Origin: JAJCYL01 sp963664285
Lineage (GTDB): Bacteria > Bacteroidota > Bacteroidia > Cytophagales > Cyclobacteriaceae
DNA: 64,000 nt
Assembly (NCBI GenBank): GCA_963664285.2
Contig: CAXXNX010000017.1
Span: forward strand, 5,986 to 69,985
Reading direction: 5' to 3'
Below the pieces are notes generated by a model. The model made no database searches. It was not told where the DNA came from and saw only the letters and a list, made by a program, of their open reading frames with translations. Both the position numbers and the translations under genes were made by a program. Shown here one piece after another: positions 27,581 through 36,584 of this stretch (position 1 is its first letter; each line of letters opens with the position of its first letter).

Positions 27581-28036
27581 CTAATTGATAACAAGATTTG
27601 GATAGGCAGTTAAGTAAGCTTTTGTGATGCTATAATCGTCGGTCTTCCAAACTTTATCAGGGCCTGTTTTAACCTCAACAAAAAAAGGAGTTTTAATGTC
27701 AACATCAACTTCCACATAGAAACCCCCGACTTCAACTGTAGAAAGGACCGGTATTGCTATTTCACTTCCTTCCTCGGATTTTACAAATGCCTTTACTTCC
27801 AATGCAGGACTTCTAATGTTCACTGTACTGGGATCAAAATCAATTTTAAGCCTTACATGAATTTTTTCCTGTGCTTCCGGACAGTCGCACGATCCAATCT
27901 TTAGTCCCCAAAAGTTCACTTCTGCACCCCCTTGGAGTGCAATTCCTATAATGATAGCTATTAATAGAAATGCAAAAGCAACTAAAAACGTTATTGTTTT
28001 TGGTGTTAACCTTGATGTTATTGTAGTTAGAAACAA
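27581..28036 (-). CDS. Membrane-anchored protein, operon partner of the pYEATS gene
   Basis: One N-terminal transmembrane helix (TFLVAFAFLLIAIIIGIAL, about residues 15-33) is followed by about 115 residues of beta-rich extracytoplasmic domain (IHVRLKIDFDP, VEVDVDIKTPFFVEV). A CDC pair follows the helix. No ATG fits; TTG at 28036 is used. The family is not recognised. Head-to-tail placement with the pYEATS gene suggests the two products work together at the membrane. Confidence 0.6.
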   Translation of the reverse strand: MFLTTITSRLTPKTITFLVAFAFLLIAIIIGIALQGGAEVNFWGLKIGSCDCPEAQEKIHVRLKIDFDPSTVNIRSPALEVKAFVKSEEGSEIAIPVLSTVEVGGFYVEVDVDIKTPFFVEVKTGPDKVWKTDDYSITKAYLTAYPNLVIN

Positions 28037-28163
28037 TGTGCAATAGTGTTTGGAAAATATTGTAGATTACTCCAGTTATTTAAGTTATAAATAACTGGAC
28101 AATTCTGCTACAGAATTCCTGATAATAATTTGAATAATTATTCATTTTATGGATTTAGGGGTA

Positions 28164-28341
28164 GTTAATTAGTGTCTCTAAGAAAACAGCCCTTTTTTTA
28201 TAAAATGAATTATTATGGATGAGATTTTCATTTTCTTTCTATGAGTTAATACCTGAGTATCAATCGATTAGAAAAAATGGAAAGATCGACCATAAGAATA
28301 ATTTTTAATTTAGGTGTGTTTTCTTAGAGACACTAATTAAC
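28164..28341. repeat. MITE-like element with 25-bp perfect terminal inverted repeats
   Basis: Bases 28164-28188 (GTTAATTAGTGTCTCTAAG onward) are the exact reverse complement of 28317-28341. The 178-bp unit is very AT-rich and has no open frame. Such a layout is typical of a non-autonomous transposable element mobilised in trans. The repeats match neither the IS1380, IS30 nor IS1595 ends in this window, and no clear target duplication is visible. Confidence 0.75.
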
Positions 28342-28451
28342 CGTGTATGGAAATTTAACTAAAGACATCTCCTGATATTGGCTCAATGGTTAAATTCAAT
28401 CAGGCAACCAATGAAAGCAGCATCCTCTGGCCAGGTCTGACTTAGATGCCA

Positions 28452-28736
28452 TCACAATCGAAAATTATACCTCAGCTTCACCAGCAATTGAGTATTCACT
28501 CTGTTGAATCGATCTTCAGGTCGTTCATAAACTGAGTTGCTATTATACACAATGAAGAAGTCACCCTGGGGATGAAAGATCCAATGAATTCTAGAATTCA
28601 CCCCAAAATTTTGTGTGTCAGTATCATATTGAACGAAGCTGTTCAATTGCAAATCAGGAGTTGCATTGAATCTTATCCTAGTTAAACTAAGTCTACCCGC
28701 AACCCGAGCTTTGCAAAAGAGCCAAATTTCCCACAC
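28452..28736 (-). pseudogene. C-terminal fragment of a DUF5916-type outer-membrane beta-barrel protein
   Basis: The end reads FNATPDLQLNSFVQYD, FGVNSRIHWIFHPQGDFFIV and LLVKLRYNFRL with a terminal aromatic-x-x residue pattern. This is typical of DUF5916 beta-barrel C-termini in Bacteroidota. Only about 85 residues remain and the upstream part is absent, so it is a relic. Confidence 0.6.
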
Positions 28737-28910
28737 TCCCTGATTTTAAGAATTTTGCCGAAGTTGATAATTGAAAAAGTGCATTAGACAGCACTCTTTG
28801 GTAATTATCAGAATGGCTTTTGGGTAATACCAAATAATAGTGCCTTATATCGCTCTTTATTGTGTATTTATTAAATTTTTATCTTACATTGCAAGTAAAA
28901 GAGCTGTATA

Positions 28911-29123
28911 ATGCACTTAAAAGAACTTATACAAGCACTAAAAAAAAGGCGTGAAGAACTAGGCGTAACCCAAGAACATCTTGCTGACTTGTCAGGAGTA
29001 GGCCTTCGCACGCTCAAATCCCTTGAAAGTGGGAAAAGTAACCCCACATTTGAAACGCTCAGTAAACTAGCACGTGTGCTGGGTATGGAACTGAAACTGG
29101 AAGTAAAAAAACCAAAACTTTAG
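28911..29123 (+). CDS. hipB: HipB-type antitoxin, XRE-family DNA-binding protein
   Basis: The 70-residue protein is a lambda-repressor-like helix-turn-helix (ELGVTQEHLADLSGVGLRT, then SGKSNPTFETLSKLARVLG). HipB proteins bind operators upstream of their operon and restrain the kinase toxin. It is first of three tightly linked genes, 3 bases before the next. It likely represses its own AT-rich upstream region. Confidence 0.9.
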   Translation: MHLKELIQALKKRREELGVTQEHLADLSGVGLRTLKSLESGKSNPTFETLSKLARVLGMELKLEVKKPKL

Positions 29124-29126
29124 TAG

Positions 29127-29462
29127 ATGCGCATGGCGGGAGTATATCGAAATGGTGAAAAGGCCGGTACCTTAATACAGTACAATCCAAAAAGTTATGA
29201 GTTCCGCTATGATGACGCCTGGTTTGCCAATGACAACCTGCCTGCTATCAGTTTGACTCTGCCCAAGACACAGCAGATCTACCAAGCAGATCATTTGTTC
29301 CCCTTATTCTTCAATATGCTCTCTGAAGGTGTAAACAGGAAATTGCAATGCCGGCTGCTTAAAATTGATGAAAGCGATTACTTCGGACTGCTGATAGCCA
29401 CCGCTACAAAAGACACAATAGGTGCAATCACCATCGAGCCTGTAAAAAGTGAAAGTGAATGA
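29127..29462 (+). CDS. hipS: HipS-like antitoxin (HipA N-subdomain 1 as a separate protein)
   Basis: The 111-residue protein matches the N-terminal subdomain of HipA: AGVYRNGEKAGTL, LPAISLTLP and LFPLFFNMLSEGVNRKL. In the tripartite HipBST system of enteropathogenic E. coli this small protein, rather than HipB, neutralises the kinase. Its stop overlaps the kinase start by 4 bases (ATGA), so this is a real gene boundary and not a frameshifted HipA. Confidence 0.85.
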   Translation: MRMAGVYRNGEKAGTLIQYNPKSYEFRYDDAWFANDNLPAISLTLPKTQQIYQADHLFPLFFNMLSEGVNRKLQCRLLKIDESDYFGLLIATATKDTIGAITIEPVKSESE

Positions 29463-30466
29463 GCATGCCTGAGATAGGATATTGCCCTGGTACACTGGCA
29501 GAAGGCTTTGACACATACAGTAAAACTTGCCTGAAAAAAGTATTTAATGGCAAAAAGGTCAGCCATACCTTGCCATACAACCCACCGCAAGTCAGCGAAG
29601 AAGATGCTGAAAAATTTCTTGAAAACCGCAAACGCATTTCCATATCCGGTGTGCAGGAAAAGCTCTCGCTGATCCTTGACAAAAACAAGCTACGTTTAAC
29701 ATATGAAGGAGAACAGGGAAACTACATATTAAAACCAATCCCAAGGGATTTAAAAAAGGTAGTCCAGGTTCCGGCCAATGAGCATTTAACCATGCAAGTT
29801 GCCCGACAGGTCTACGGCATCAATACGGCTGAAAACGCACTCATCTTTTTTGAAAATGGAGAGCCTGCATACATCACAAAACGATTTGATGTGAAAGAAG
29901 ATGGTACTAATTGGGGAAAAGAAGATTTTGCAACACTGGCCGGTAAAACAACTGAAAATGCAGGACCTGATTTTAAATATGAATACAGCTATGAGGAACT
30001 GGCAGAAATAGTTATTAAGTACGTTCCTGCTTACATAGTTGAATTGGAAAAGCTCTATAAACTGATTGTTTTCAATTACTTGTTTTCCAATGGTGATGCT
30101 CATTTAAAAAACTTCTCTGTTTTAGAAACTCAGAGTGGAGATTATTCTTTAAGTCCGGTTTACGATTTGGTGAACACACGAATACATGTCGTTGATAACG
30201 ATTTTGCATTGGATGGAGGACTGTTTAAAGACAATTTCGAGTCAGAAGAGATGAAGAAAAATGGACGTGTTGGATTGGAGGATTTCCAAGAGTTTGCAAA
30301 AAGGTTAGGGATTGGGAGCAAAAGAGGGGACAAACTAATGGAGCCATTCTTGTCTGAAAAACCAGCCGCAATAGAACTCATTCAACGATCATTTTTGAAT
30401 GATCAGACAAAAAGGGCGTACCTGTTACATTATCAAACAAGAAGAAATCAGTTGAACGCATTTTAA
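29459..30466 (+). CDS. hipT: HipT-like serine/threonine kinase toxin
   Basis: The 335-residue protein is a HipA kinase core without N-subdomain 1. The Gly-rich loop holds the SIS motif (residues 61-63, in RISISGVQEKL), the two-serine signature of HipT where autophosphorylation occurs. The catalytic loop is NGDAHLKN (about 211-218) and the metal-binding segment YDLVNT (235-240). In E. coli HipT phosphorylates tryptophanyl-tRNA synthetase; the target here is unknown. No inactivating change is seen, so the module looks functional. Confidence 0.88.
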   Translation: MSMPEIGYCPGTLAEGFDTYSKTCLKKVFNGKKVSHTLPYNPPQVSEEDAEKFLENRKRISISGVQEKLSLILDKNKLRLTYEGEQGNYILKPIPRDLKKVVQVPANEHLTMQVARQVYGINTAENALIFFENGEPAYITKRFDVKEDGTNWGKEDFATLAGKTTENAGPDFKYEYSYEELAEIVIKYVPAYIVELEKLYKLIVFNYLFSNGDAHLKNFSVLETQSGDYSLSPVYDLVNTRIHVVDNDFALDGGLFKDNFESEEMKKNGRVGLEDFQEFAKRLGIGSKRGDKLMEPFLSEKPAAIELIQRSFLNDQTKRAYLLHYQTRRNQLNAF

Positions 30467-30519
30467 TGACTTAACGGTTATTCAAAAGAGACTGGCAGAA
30501 GCAGTTTCGAAGTCAGATT

Positions 30520-30708
30520 AGGAAATTGACATTTGATGTACTGCGACGCATCTGCTGGAGAACATACAGATTAAGGTATATTCTCATTACTCGGCTATAG
30601 TTCGAGCAAGACAACAGAAATTTACACACACGTGGTGGTTAATAGTTTCAAGCAAGTTAAAAATCCATTAGATTTAACAATTAGGGGACAAACACAGTGG
30701 CCTCACTA
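30520..30708 (+). pseudogene. Tyrosine recombinase (integrase) C-terminal remnant
   Basis: The reading frame LLGYSSSKTTEIYTHVV through NSFKQVKNPLDL matches the end of XerC/D-like recombinases, including the catalytic Tyr in IYTHV. Just upstream, LTFDVLR and HLLE-like pieces appear in other frames, with a stop and a short deletion between. It is a decayed relic of an integrated element. Confidence 0.65.
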
Positions 30709-31025
30709 GCAATTGATGAGCTGTTGGCACTGTACCCACTGTGTTTTCTCCTGGTGTTGACCAATCCTAAACCGATGCTCTCATGGTGCCTTACCCCTGT
30801 GTAATTTCAAAAAGACACTGGCCGCCGGTTGCTTTATATTTATGGCAGACGATAGGCGATTGCCCTGCCCTGTTTTGGTGTTTGGGGATGATTTTAGGGC
30901 TGAGGATGAAGGTTTGAAGAACGGATGATACTTATTTTTCATTGTTTCAAGAGGATTTGCTAATTTTTGGGCATCTCTGTCCTGCATTCTCTGTTGAGAT
31001 ATTTTTTCAATATGTATTTTGCTGG
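30709..31025 (-). other. Noncoding tail of an IS91-family remnant
   Basis: This stretch follows the IS91 transposase relic on the minus strand and holds no supported gene. An open minus frame to 30781 has no recognised motifs. It is probably the terminal part of the old element plus unidentified sequence. Confidence 0.4.
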
Positions 31026-31318
31026 TCAGCATGCAACAGGCATAGTTGGTGAGCCCCTTGGCCTGGGGGTTTCTGCAATAGTGACCAAAAGCCCCGTTTT
31101 GCATTCTGTGCACAAGTGGATGTCAACCCCTGTGGTAATGTATATCACATCTCTGACCGTGTACTTGACTTTTTCTTTTTCCACCATCCCTAAGCTGCGC
31201 CTCGCCTTCCTGAGTTGTGTGGTTTTGACTCGTGTGGCAAATATGCCATAGTGCCTGATTTTACAGTAACCCCTGGGCAACACATGTAAAAGGAACCTGC
31301 CAAGAAACTGCTCACCCG
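31026..31318 (-). pseudogene. IS91-family transposase, C-terminal remnant
   Basis: Reading from 31318, PGEQFLGRFLLHVLPRG, YCKIRHYGIFATR and DIHLCTECKTG match the conserved end of IS91-type rolling-circle transposases. The catalytic tyrosine domain is absent. It abuts an alcohol dehydrogenase start at 31324. Confidence 0.75.
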
Positions 31319-31323
31319 GAAAA

Positions 31324-31400
31324 ATGAAAGCTGCAGTTACAACAAAAGCAGGAGAACCATCAGTAATTGAGATTCAAGAAGTACCCGTTCCCGAAGTTAA
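31324..31400 (+). pseudogene. N-terminal fragment of a zinc-type alcohol dehydrogenase
   Basis: ATG 31324 opens MKAAVTTKAGEPSVIEI then QEVPVPEV, a typical start of medium-chain zinc alcohol dehydrogenases. It ends at the IS1380 boundary after 25 codons. No continuation lies beyond the IS at 33022, so sequence has been lost or moved. Confidence 0.75.
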
Positions 31401-33021
31401 CCCGCATTATTCATAGGCCACCAATTTTGGGATTAATAATGGGTTGCTAACTATTTTTGATTGGAGTGTATGTATTAATTTGAAGATCAACCAGGTTTCT
31501 GGATTTCAAAGGACATTAGAGCGTTTTTTTGTTAGAATTTTTCAATTTTCAGTCAAAGCTCTATTGTGTTCTTATGGAAGAACATTTTTTTGATTAAACC
31601 AAACTGTTTAACTGATCGGTCAGTTCACCGTAAGCAAATCGCCCAGCAGGTATTGATATCTAAAGGCTCTTGAGAATTGTATTGTCAATGATCTTTTCCT
31701 TTCTTTCAGGCACGCCCCAACCTTCATCAGGTAAAGCCGGATATTGTCCACTTGCCATCGTTTAGCAAAGTGGTGTTTTGTTTTGGCAATTAATAATTTA
31801 ATCTGCCGGAACATTTCATAACAGAGGGTAGCGATGATTAAACGCATGAAATTGGCCCAGTAGCGATGACAGGAAAGCCGGTCGGAATAAGTCATGTTTT
31901 TGAGTTCCTTTATTCGATTTTCACTGGCATCACCTCGCTTGACATAAAAATCAAAGTAAATCTGTTGAGCGGTCATCGCTTCAAAGTTGCTCACAAAGTA
32001 ACGGACATTCATTCCTTTTCCGGTAGACTCCACTTTGGCGTACAGCTTTTCAGAACGATCCCAGCTTTTGGCCTGGTAAGTAAACGGGCCAACAAACTCT
32101 TGATGTTTGATGATTTTTGAAGCATATTCCTTTTTTACTTCAATGATAGTCTGTTTGGTAAAAGTCTTTAAAACTTCATTACTACTAATACCTAAACAAA
32201 ATTGAAGGTCAAACTGCTTAGCTATCCGATAAAAAGATGCTCCTGAAAAGCCACTATCCGCTCGAATAAGGATCTTTACTGAGGGCAGTTTTTTTCTGAT
32301 TTTAATGACAATCCTTTTCAATAAGGCCACAAACCATTTGTTGGAGTGACAATTGCCCGGACGTAGTACTGGTAAAATGACCTGACCGGTGTTCCCGTCC
32401 TTAAAGAACAACTCATGGTACATAGTCTGTCCATAATAGCCATTATACAAACTGAGTTGTTGGGATCCATGAGTAGGGTCATCGGTACCATCTACATCAA
32501 TGATGATTTGACCAGTCTTCTCTTTCAACTCCTCTACATAACGGTCTACAAACCATTGACTCATCTGGTAGATCAGACTCCGATCGGCCTTGTTTTCAAA
32601 TCGACTTAAAGTAGGCTGGGAACATAATCCGCTATCTAGTACTTTACGGATCACCGGATCCTCTCGGAGTTTTTGTTCGTCATTGCAATCCTGATAGCCC
32701 TGCATCATTAAAAACACCCGTTGGCGAGGCATTTCTTCATAAGTGTATTCGATAAAAAAGGGGTTTCGATAGTCAGGAATCAGTGCGGCGAAGCTTTTTA
32801 ATAGACCAGTCTTTCTCTCTACTTTTTCACTTAACAATATCGCTCCGTCTGAGCTAATCGCTGATGCTGAAAAATCAAATTTAAAAGCTTGTTTTCCTCG
32901 ATAAAATACGGTATCTTTTTCCTTATATTCAGGCATAAATTAATTGCTTATTTTGTTGTCTAACTATCTCAATATAAGCAATTTATGCCTGTTTTTTATT
33001 GTCTACTATGAATTTTTCGGG
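31401..33021 (-). mobile_element. IS1380-family element, copy D (1621 bp)
   Basis: A complete element with both inverted repeats. The left flank is TTAA (31397-31400) but the right flank is TTAG (33022-33025), and the flanks belong to unrelated sequences. This fits recombination between two IS1380 copies, or a later point mutation plus deletion. Confidence 0.95.
31620..32936 (-). CDS. IS1380-family transposase, copy D (438 aa)
   Basis: Intact full-length frame with all catalytic segments. One substitution (EEMPRQ for EEMLRQ) is shared with the copy at 56272, so those two copies are probably directly related. Confidence 0.95.
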   Translation of the reverse strand: MPEYKEKDTVFYRGKQAFKFDFSASAISSDGAILLSEKVERKTGLLKSFAALIPDYRNPFFIEYTYEEMPRQRVFLMMQGYQDCNDEQKLREDPVIRKVLDSGLCSQPTLSRFENKADRSLIYQMSQWFVDRYVEELKEKTGQIIIDVDGTDDPTHGSQQLSLYNGYYGQTMYHELFFKDGNTGQVILPVLRPGNCHSNKWFVALLKRIVIKIRKKLPSVKILIRADSGFSGASFYRIAKQFDLQFCLGISSNEVLKTFTKQTIIEVKKEYASKIIKHQEFVGPFTYQAKSWDRSEKLYAKVESTGKGMNVRYFVSNFEAMTAQQIYFDFYVKRGDASENRIKELKNMTYSDRLSCHRYWANFMRLIIATLCYEMFRQIKLLIAKTKHHFAKRWQVDNIRLYLMKVGACLKERKRSLTIQFSRAFRYQYLLGDLLTVN

Positions 33022-33047
33022 TTAGGGTGCTTTAGGGGTTGTTAAAG

Positions 33048-33120
33048 TAGCCTCGGCAGCGAATCGAACCTGCATCTAGAGTTTAGGAAACTCCTATTCT
33101 ATCCATTGAACTATGAGCTA
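33048..33120 (-). tRNA. Degenerate tRNA-Arg (anticodon CCT)
   Basis: On the minus strand the D-arm (GTTCAATGGATAGAAT), a 5-bp anticodon stem with loop TTCCTAA (anticodon CCT) and a GGTTCGATTC T-loop appear in the right order over 73 bases. The T-stem and acceptor stem do not pair properly; each looks off by an inserted base or a sequence mismatch. It may be a tRNA relic or a copy damaged by recombination next to the IS1380. Confidence 0.5.
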
Positions 33121-33278
33121 ATAATAAATAAAAAAAGAAAAGTTCACACCTCTCTTTCCACAAAACGACCTAAAATGCATTTCAGGACAACATTTTGAAT
33201 GCAGCATTCCACTGTTTCAACTTCCTTTTAGTATTAATTTTTTGATGTCACCATTATTCTCAAATTTGATACTTTTGT

Positions 33279-36200
33279 TCATTCGTTGTGTGGATGAATT
33301 TCGAGTAATTCACGTGGTGAATAAAAACCAGTTTTTTCTTCTGTTTGATTTCGGATTTCCGTTACCTTTTCAGCCGAGATGACCGAAGCTTCATTGCCAA
33401 AAGAATTTCTGATATAGGTTAGCACTGCGGCTACTTCATCATCGTCCAATAATCCTTTAAAGGGAGTCATTGGAACTTGTCCTGTATATTTTTTACCAAG
33501 TACTTCTATAGGACCTAATAGGCCATTGAGTGTAAGCTTTATCAGACGCTCCTCATTACTCAAAGCCCATTTAGTTCCAGCCAATGGCGGGAAGCCTGAC
33601 GCGACTAAACCATTGCCATCAGGCTGATGACAGGTGATACAATAGCCTTCTTTCTCATATATTTCCTTCCCTTCTGTGAAGAGAAGTAGGTCATCTCCGA
33701 GTAGGGTCGTGATAATTGTATCCTCCTTTTCTATTTGTGGGGATTGACCACTTAATCGCGCTAAGGCCGTACCATAAGTTTCTACCATCCAGTTATCCAC
33801 TGGCTTATCTGCAGCTTGCTTTAAAATGGTTAATCCTTTATCACTTTCGGTCCAGGATGCGGCTACAATAGTCTCCAGTCGTACACGTCCGTGATCGTCA
33901 TCAACCATCTCTAAAAGCAGTTCTCTTTGATTTTCCAACTTGTGGCCATTATATCGGATTGCTCGAACAGCAGCAGCACGCACTCTAAAATCTTTAGCTT
34001 TGATCAGCCGGTTCAAAAGGATTTTATTAATTTGATTCATTCCCCAGCTTACCCAAAGCGCTTCCATTAGATATTGTTCATATTTAGGATCATCCCGGTC
34101 CAGGTCAGATACCCAGAGTTTAAGCGTATCTAGAACCGTATCCGAATCTCGACCTCGAAGCTCTCGTCGAGAGCGATAGCGTGTGCGATATTCAGGAAGC
34201 TTCAAATTATCCAGCAGAGTTAGAATACTGGTGCCAGCTACCTGAGCTGGTTCTACCAGTGGTCTGGAGGGGTAAGTAATTCGGTAGATCCGGCCGTGTA
34301 CATGATCTCTCAATGGATCACGTGCGTTATGCTGCATGTGCCCGATCAGGACATTATGCCAGTCCACGAGGTACAAAGAACCGTCAGGAGCAAATTCCAT
34401 ATCTACAGGGCGGAAATTGGTATCGGTACTTTTTAGTAAGTCCTGGCGATGAGTACTTTTATATCCCGTCCCATCATCACGCATTGTATGCTGTTTGGTT
34501 CCTAGGAAGCCAATGGTGTTGTTGATTAAGAGGTCACCCTGGACATCATCTGGGAAATGTCTACTAGAAACAAATTCCAATCCTGAGGTTGGTCTGACCA
34601 GATGTTCATCCTGAATCAGATTGGGAGATTTTGGAGAGGCAATTCCATACTTTGATTTAATCGTGCCGGGTAACATCCAATGCACATCAGGACCAGATGT
34701 TTCTGCAAAAAAGTTCTGACCCCATTCATCAAAAACGATGCCCCAGGGGTTGGGTATGGATAATTGGGCGGTGCGTTCCAAGTGTCGTCTTCGCGGATTG
34801 AAGCGGTAGAAGCCACCGTTAGTTCCTCGAACCGGTCCGTACGGTGTCTCAACATTGGTGTGCAGGAAAACTCCCTCTGCCATATAAATTGCTCCGGAGG
34901 GATCTGCACAAAAGGCGCTAATGGCATGATGTGTATCGTGGTCATCAAACCCACTGAAAATTATCTCTACCTTATCCGCTTTGTCGTCTCCATCCGTGTC
35001 TGAATATAGTTTGAGGTTAGTCCCTTGCGAGACATAGACACCCTCAGGAGCAAACTCAAAACCAATTGGTAAATGCAGGCCACGGGCGAAAATGGTTTGT
35101 TTATCCGCTTTGCCATCTCCATCGGAATCCTCGATTATTAAAAGCTTGTCATCGGGTCTGCTATCTCCAGGCTTATAGTGTGGGTAAGCAGGCATTACCG
35201 CCACCCAAAGTCTACCCTTATTGTCAAACGACAATTGGACGGGGTTGGCCAGATCAGGAAATTCTTTCTCAGAGGCAAAGAGTGAGATCTTATAGCCCGG
35301 AGCCATCTGGAATTTGTCTAATGCTTCTTGTCCATACAGGTATTTCGGATTGCCCCTGCCATAGCTGTCGTCTTTAAAGTTTGTTTCGATTTGGGCAGTT
35401 GAAGAGGTTTTTTTGTCAGCAGATGCAAGGTCCTTTTGCTGTCCTTTGAGGGCAAGCCAGATGGCACTATCCCGAATACTGGTCATTTCACGGATCTTAC
35501 GTATTTCAGCAGGATAATTATCAGGGCCGTAAGGGTTGTAACGGCGACCAAAAACATGAACCCCGTTAGGAATTTTGAAATCATTGTGCCAAAACCAATT
35601 TTTTTCAAGTACGGCGCTTTGAACCATAGAGCGATTATTTTCAGCCACTGCAAAAGAATTCCCAAAAATTTCGTCTACTAACAATTTGGAAAATTTAGCA
35701 TAACCTGCATCGTTTAATTGAGTGCCATCAGTGGTGAGTTGAACATTGGCTGAATACCAACTTTGAGTTGGCTCAAAAGCATCCAGAAAAAGTATATTTT
35801 TTTTCTTGGCTACTTCTTTAGCTGCATTTGTGTATAGTGCCAAATTTATATTTTCCTGCTTACCATTTGGAAGGTCGTATTGATCTGATAAATCTTGAAA
35901 GGCAATAGGGGAGACCAGGGCTAATAGGGGAGAGCTTTTACCATTGTAGTTCTGAAGTAATGTATGGTCGACGAAAGCCTCTAGCTCCGCATTGAAATTT
36001 GAAAGGCCATCTTCCCCTTGAAAGGATTCATTATACCCAAAGAAAGCAATGATGACATCGGCCTCCAACCATGTGAGCCATTGATCGGGTGTTTCGAAAT
36101 GACCTATGCTACCAGAATTTTGAGCCAATTCACCCTGATAAACTTCTGCTCCCGGAAATGCCCATGGGGATTCTCTACCGGAATGTGGCCTAAAGCCCGG

Positions 36201-36434
36201 TGTATTTCCTCCATCACATATATTGCGTATCAGGAGCAAACTGTCGGGATAACGGAGCTGTAATTCGGTTTCGAAATAACCGAAGTTCATCATTCTAGAG
36301 CACAGGTTGTTACCGACCAACACGATCCTATCCCCTTTTTTCGGGGTTAAGAAATTTGAACTTGATTGGCGACATAAAGTTAGCCCTGCGGAGATGACAA
36401 TTAGCAGGAACATACTGGGAGAAATTTTTTGCAT
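33279..36434 (-). CDS. Lipoprotein SGNH-hydrolase/beta-propeller dehydrogenase/HEAT/cytochrome c protein
   Basis: The ATG at 36434 gives a lipoprotein signal (MFLLIVISAGLTLC); the frame extends 48 bases further, but that start lacks a proper signal. In order: an SGNH/GDSL-like domain (GDRIVLVGNNLCSRM, then DVIIAFFGYNESF), a PVC-type glucose/sorbosone dehydrogenase-like propeller (ISLFASEKEFPDLANPVQLS, DSDGDGKAD repeats, VDWHNVLIGHMQHN), HEAT-like repeats and a cytochrome c domain (CITCH, then MTPF as likely sixth ligand). These proteins oxidise sugars or sugar acids in the periplasm and pass electrons to haem. No frameshift is seen over about 1050 residues. A truncated relative lies at 59961. 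Confidence 0.85.
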   Translation of the reverse strand: MQKISPSMFLLIVISAGLTLCRQSSSNFLTPKKGDRIVLVGNNLCSRMMNFGYFETELQLRYPDSLLLIRNICDGGNTPGFRPHSGRESPWAFPGAEVYQGELAQNSGSIGHFETPDQWLTWLEADVIIAFFGYNESFQGEDGLSNFNAELEAFVDHTLLQNYNGKSSPLLALVSPIAFQDLSDQYDLPNGKQENINLALYTNAAKEVAKKKNILFLDAFEPTQSWYSANVQLTTDGTQLNDAGYAKFSKLLVDEIFGNSFAVAENNRSMVQSAVLEKNWFWHNDFKIPNGVHVFGRRYNPYGPDNYPAEIRKIREMTSIRDSAIWLALKGQQKDLASADKKTSSTAQIETNFKDDSYGRGNPKYLYGQEALDKFQMAPGYKISLFASEKEFPDLANPVQLSFDNKGRLWVAVMPAYPHYKPGDSRPDDKLLIIEDSDGDGKADKQTIFARGLHLPIGFEFAPEGVYVSQGTNLKLYSDTDGDDKADKVEIIFSGFDDHDTHHAISAFCADPSGAIYMAEGVFLHTNVETPYGPVRGTNGGFYRFNPRRRHLERTAQLSIPNPWGIVFDEWGQNFFAETSGPDVHWMLPGTIKSKYGIASPKSPNLIQDEHLVRPTSGLEFVSSRHFPDDVQGDLLINNTIGFLGTKQHTMRDDGTGYKSTHRQDLLKSTDTNFRPVDMEFAPDGSLYLVDWHNVLIGHMQHNARDPLRDHVHGRIYRITYPSRPLVEPAQVAGTSILTLLDNLKLPEYRTRYRSRRELRGRDSDTVLDTLKLWVSDLDRDDPKYEQYLMEALWVSWGMNQINKILLNRLIKAKDFRVRAAAVRAIRYNGHKLENQRELLLEMVDDDHGRVRLETIVAASWTESDKGLTILKQAADKPVDNWMVETYGTALARLSGQSPQIEKEDTIITTLLGDDLLLFTEGKEIYEKEGYCITCHQPDGNGLVASGFPPLAGTKWALSNEERLIKLTLNGLLGPIEVLGKKYTGQVPMTPFKGLLDDDEVAAVLTYIRNSFGNEASVISAEKVTEIRNQTEEKTGFYSPRELLEIHPHNE

Positions 36435-36584
36435 AGTTTGACCCGTAAGAATTTCCTTGCCTTGAATTAGTTTGGAGGCCACTTTAAAACTAATCTGATA
36501 GTGATAATTTAAAGAACGTCAATTTAATATCAAAACCAACACCATTCATCATGTTTATTATATAGAATAAGTAAGTTTGGGTTT

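Noticed and set aside
29127..30466. hipS and hipT as one hipA gene broken by a frameshift
   Set aside because: The 4-base ATGA overlap, natural domain boundary and SIS motif fit two separate genes of the HipBST type.
30781..31113. 110-residue minus-strand frame beyond the IS91 relic
   Set aside because: It overlaps the transposase relic in another frame and has low-complexity composition; most likely shadow or noncoding tail.
35436..35681. Plus-strand frames within the large haem dehydrogenase
   Set aside because: They oppose a continuous gene with clear domains and show no coding evidence.
36572..36579. TAAGTTTG as a promoter -7 element for the TMEM220 gene
   Set aside because: It matches the consensus but lies only 5 bases before the start codon and has no TTG at the right distance upstream.
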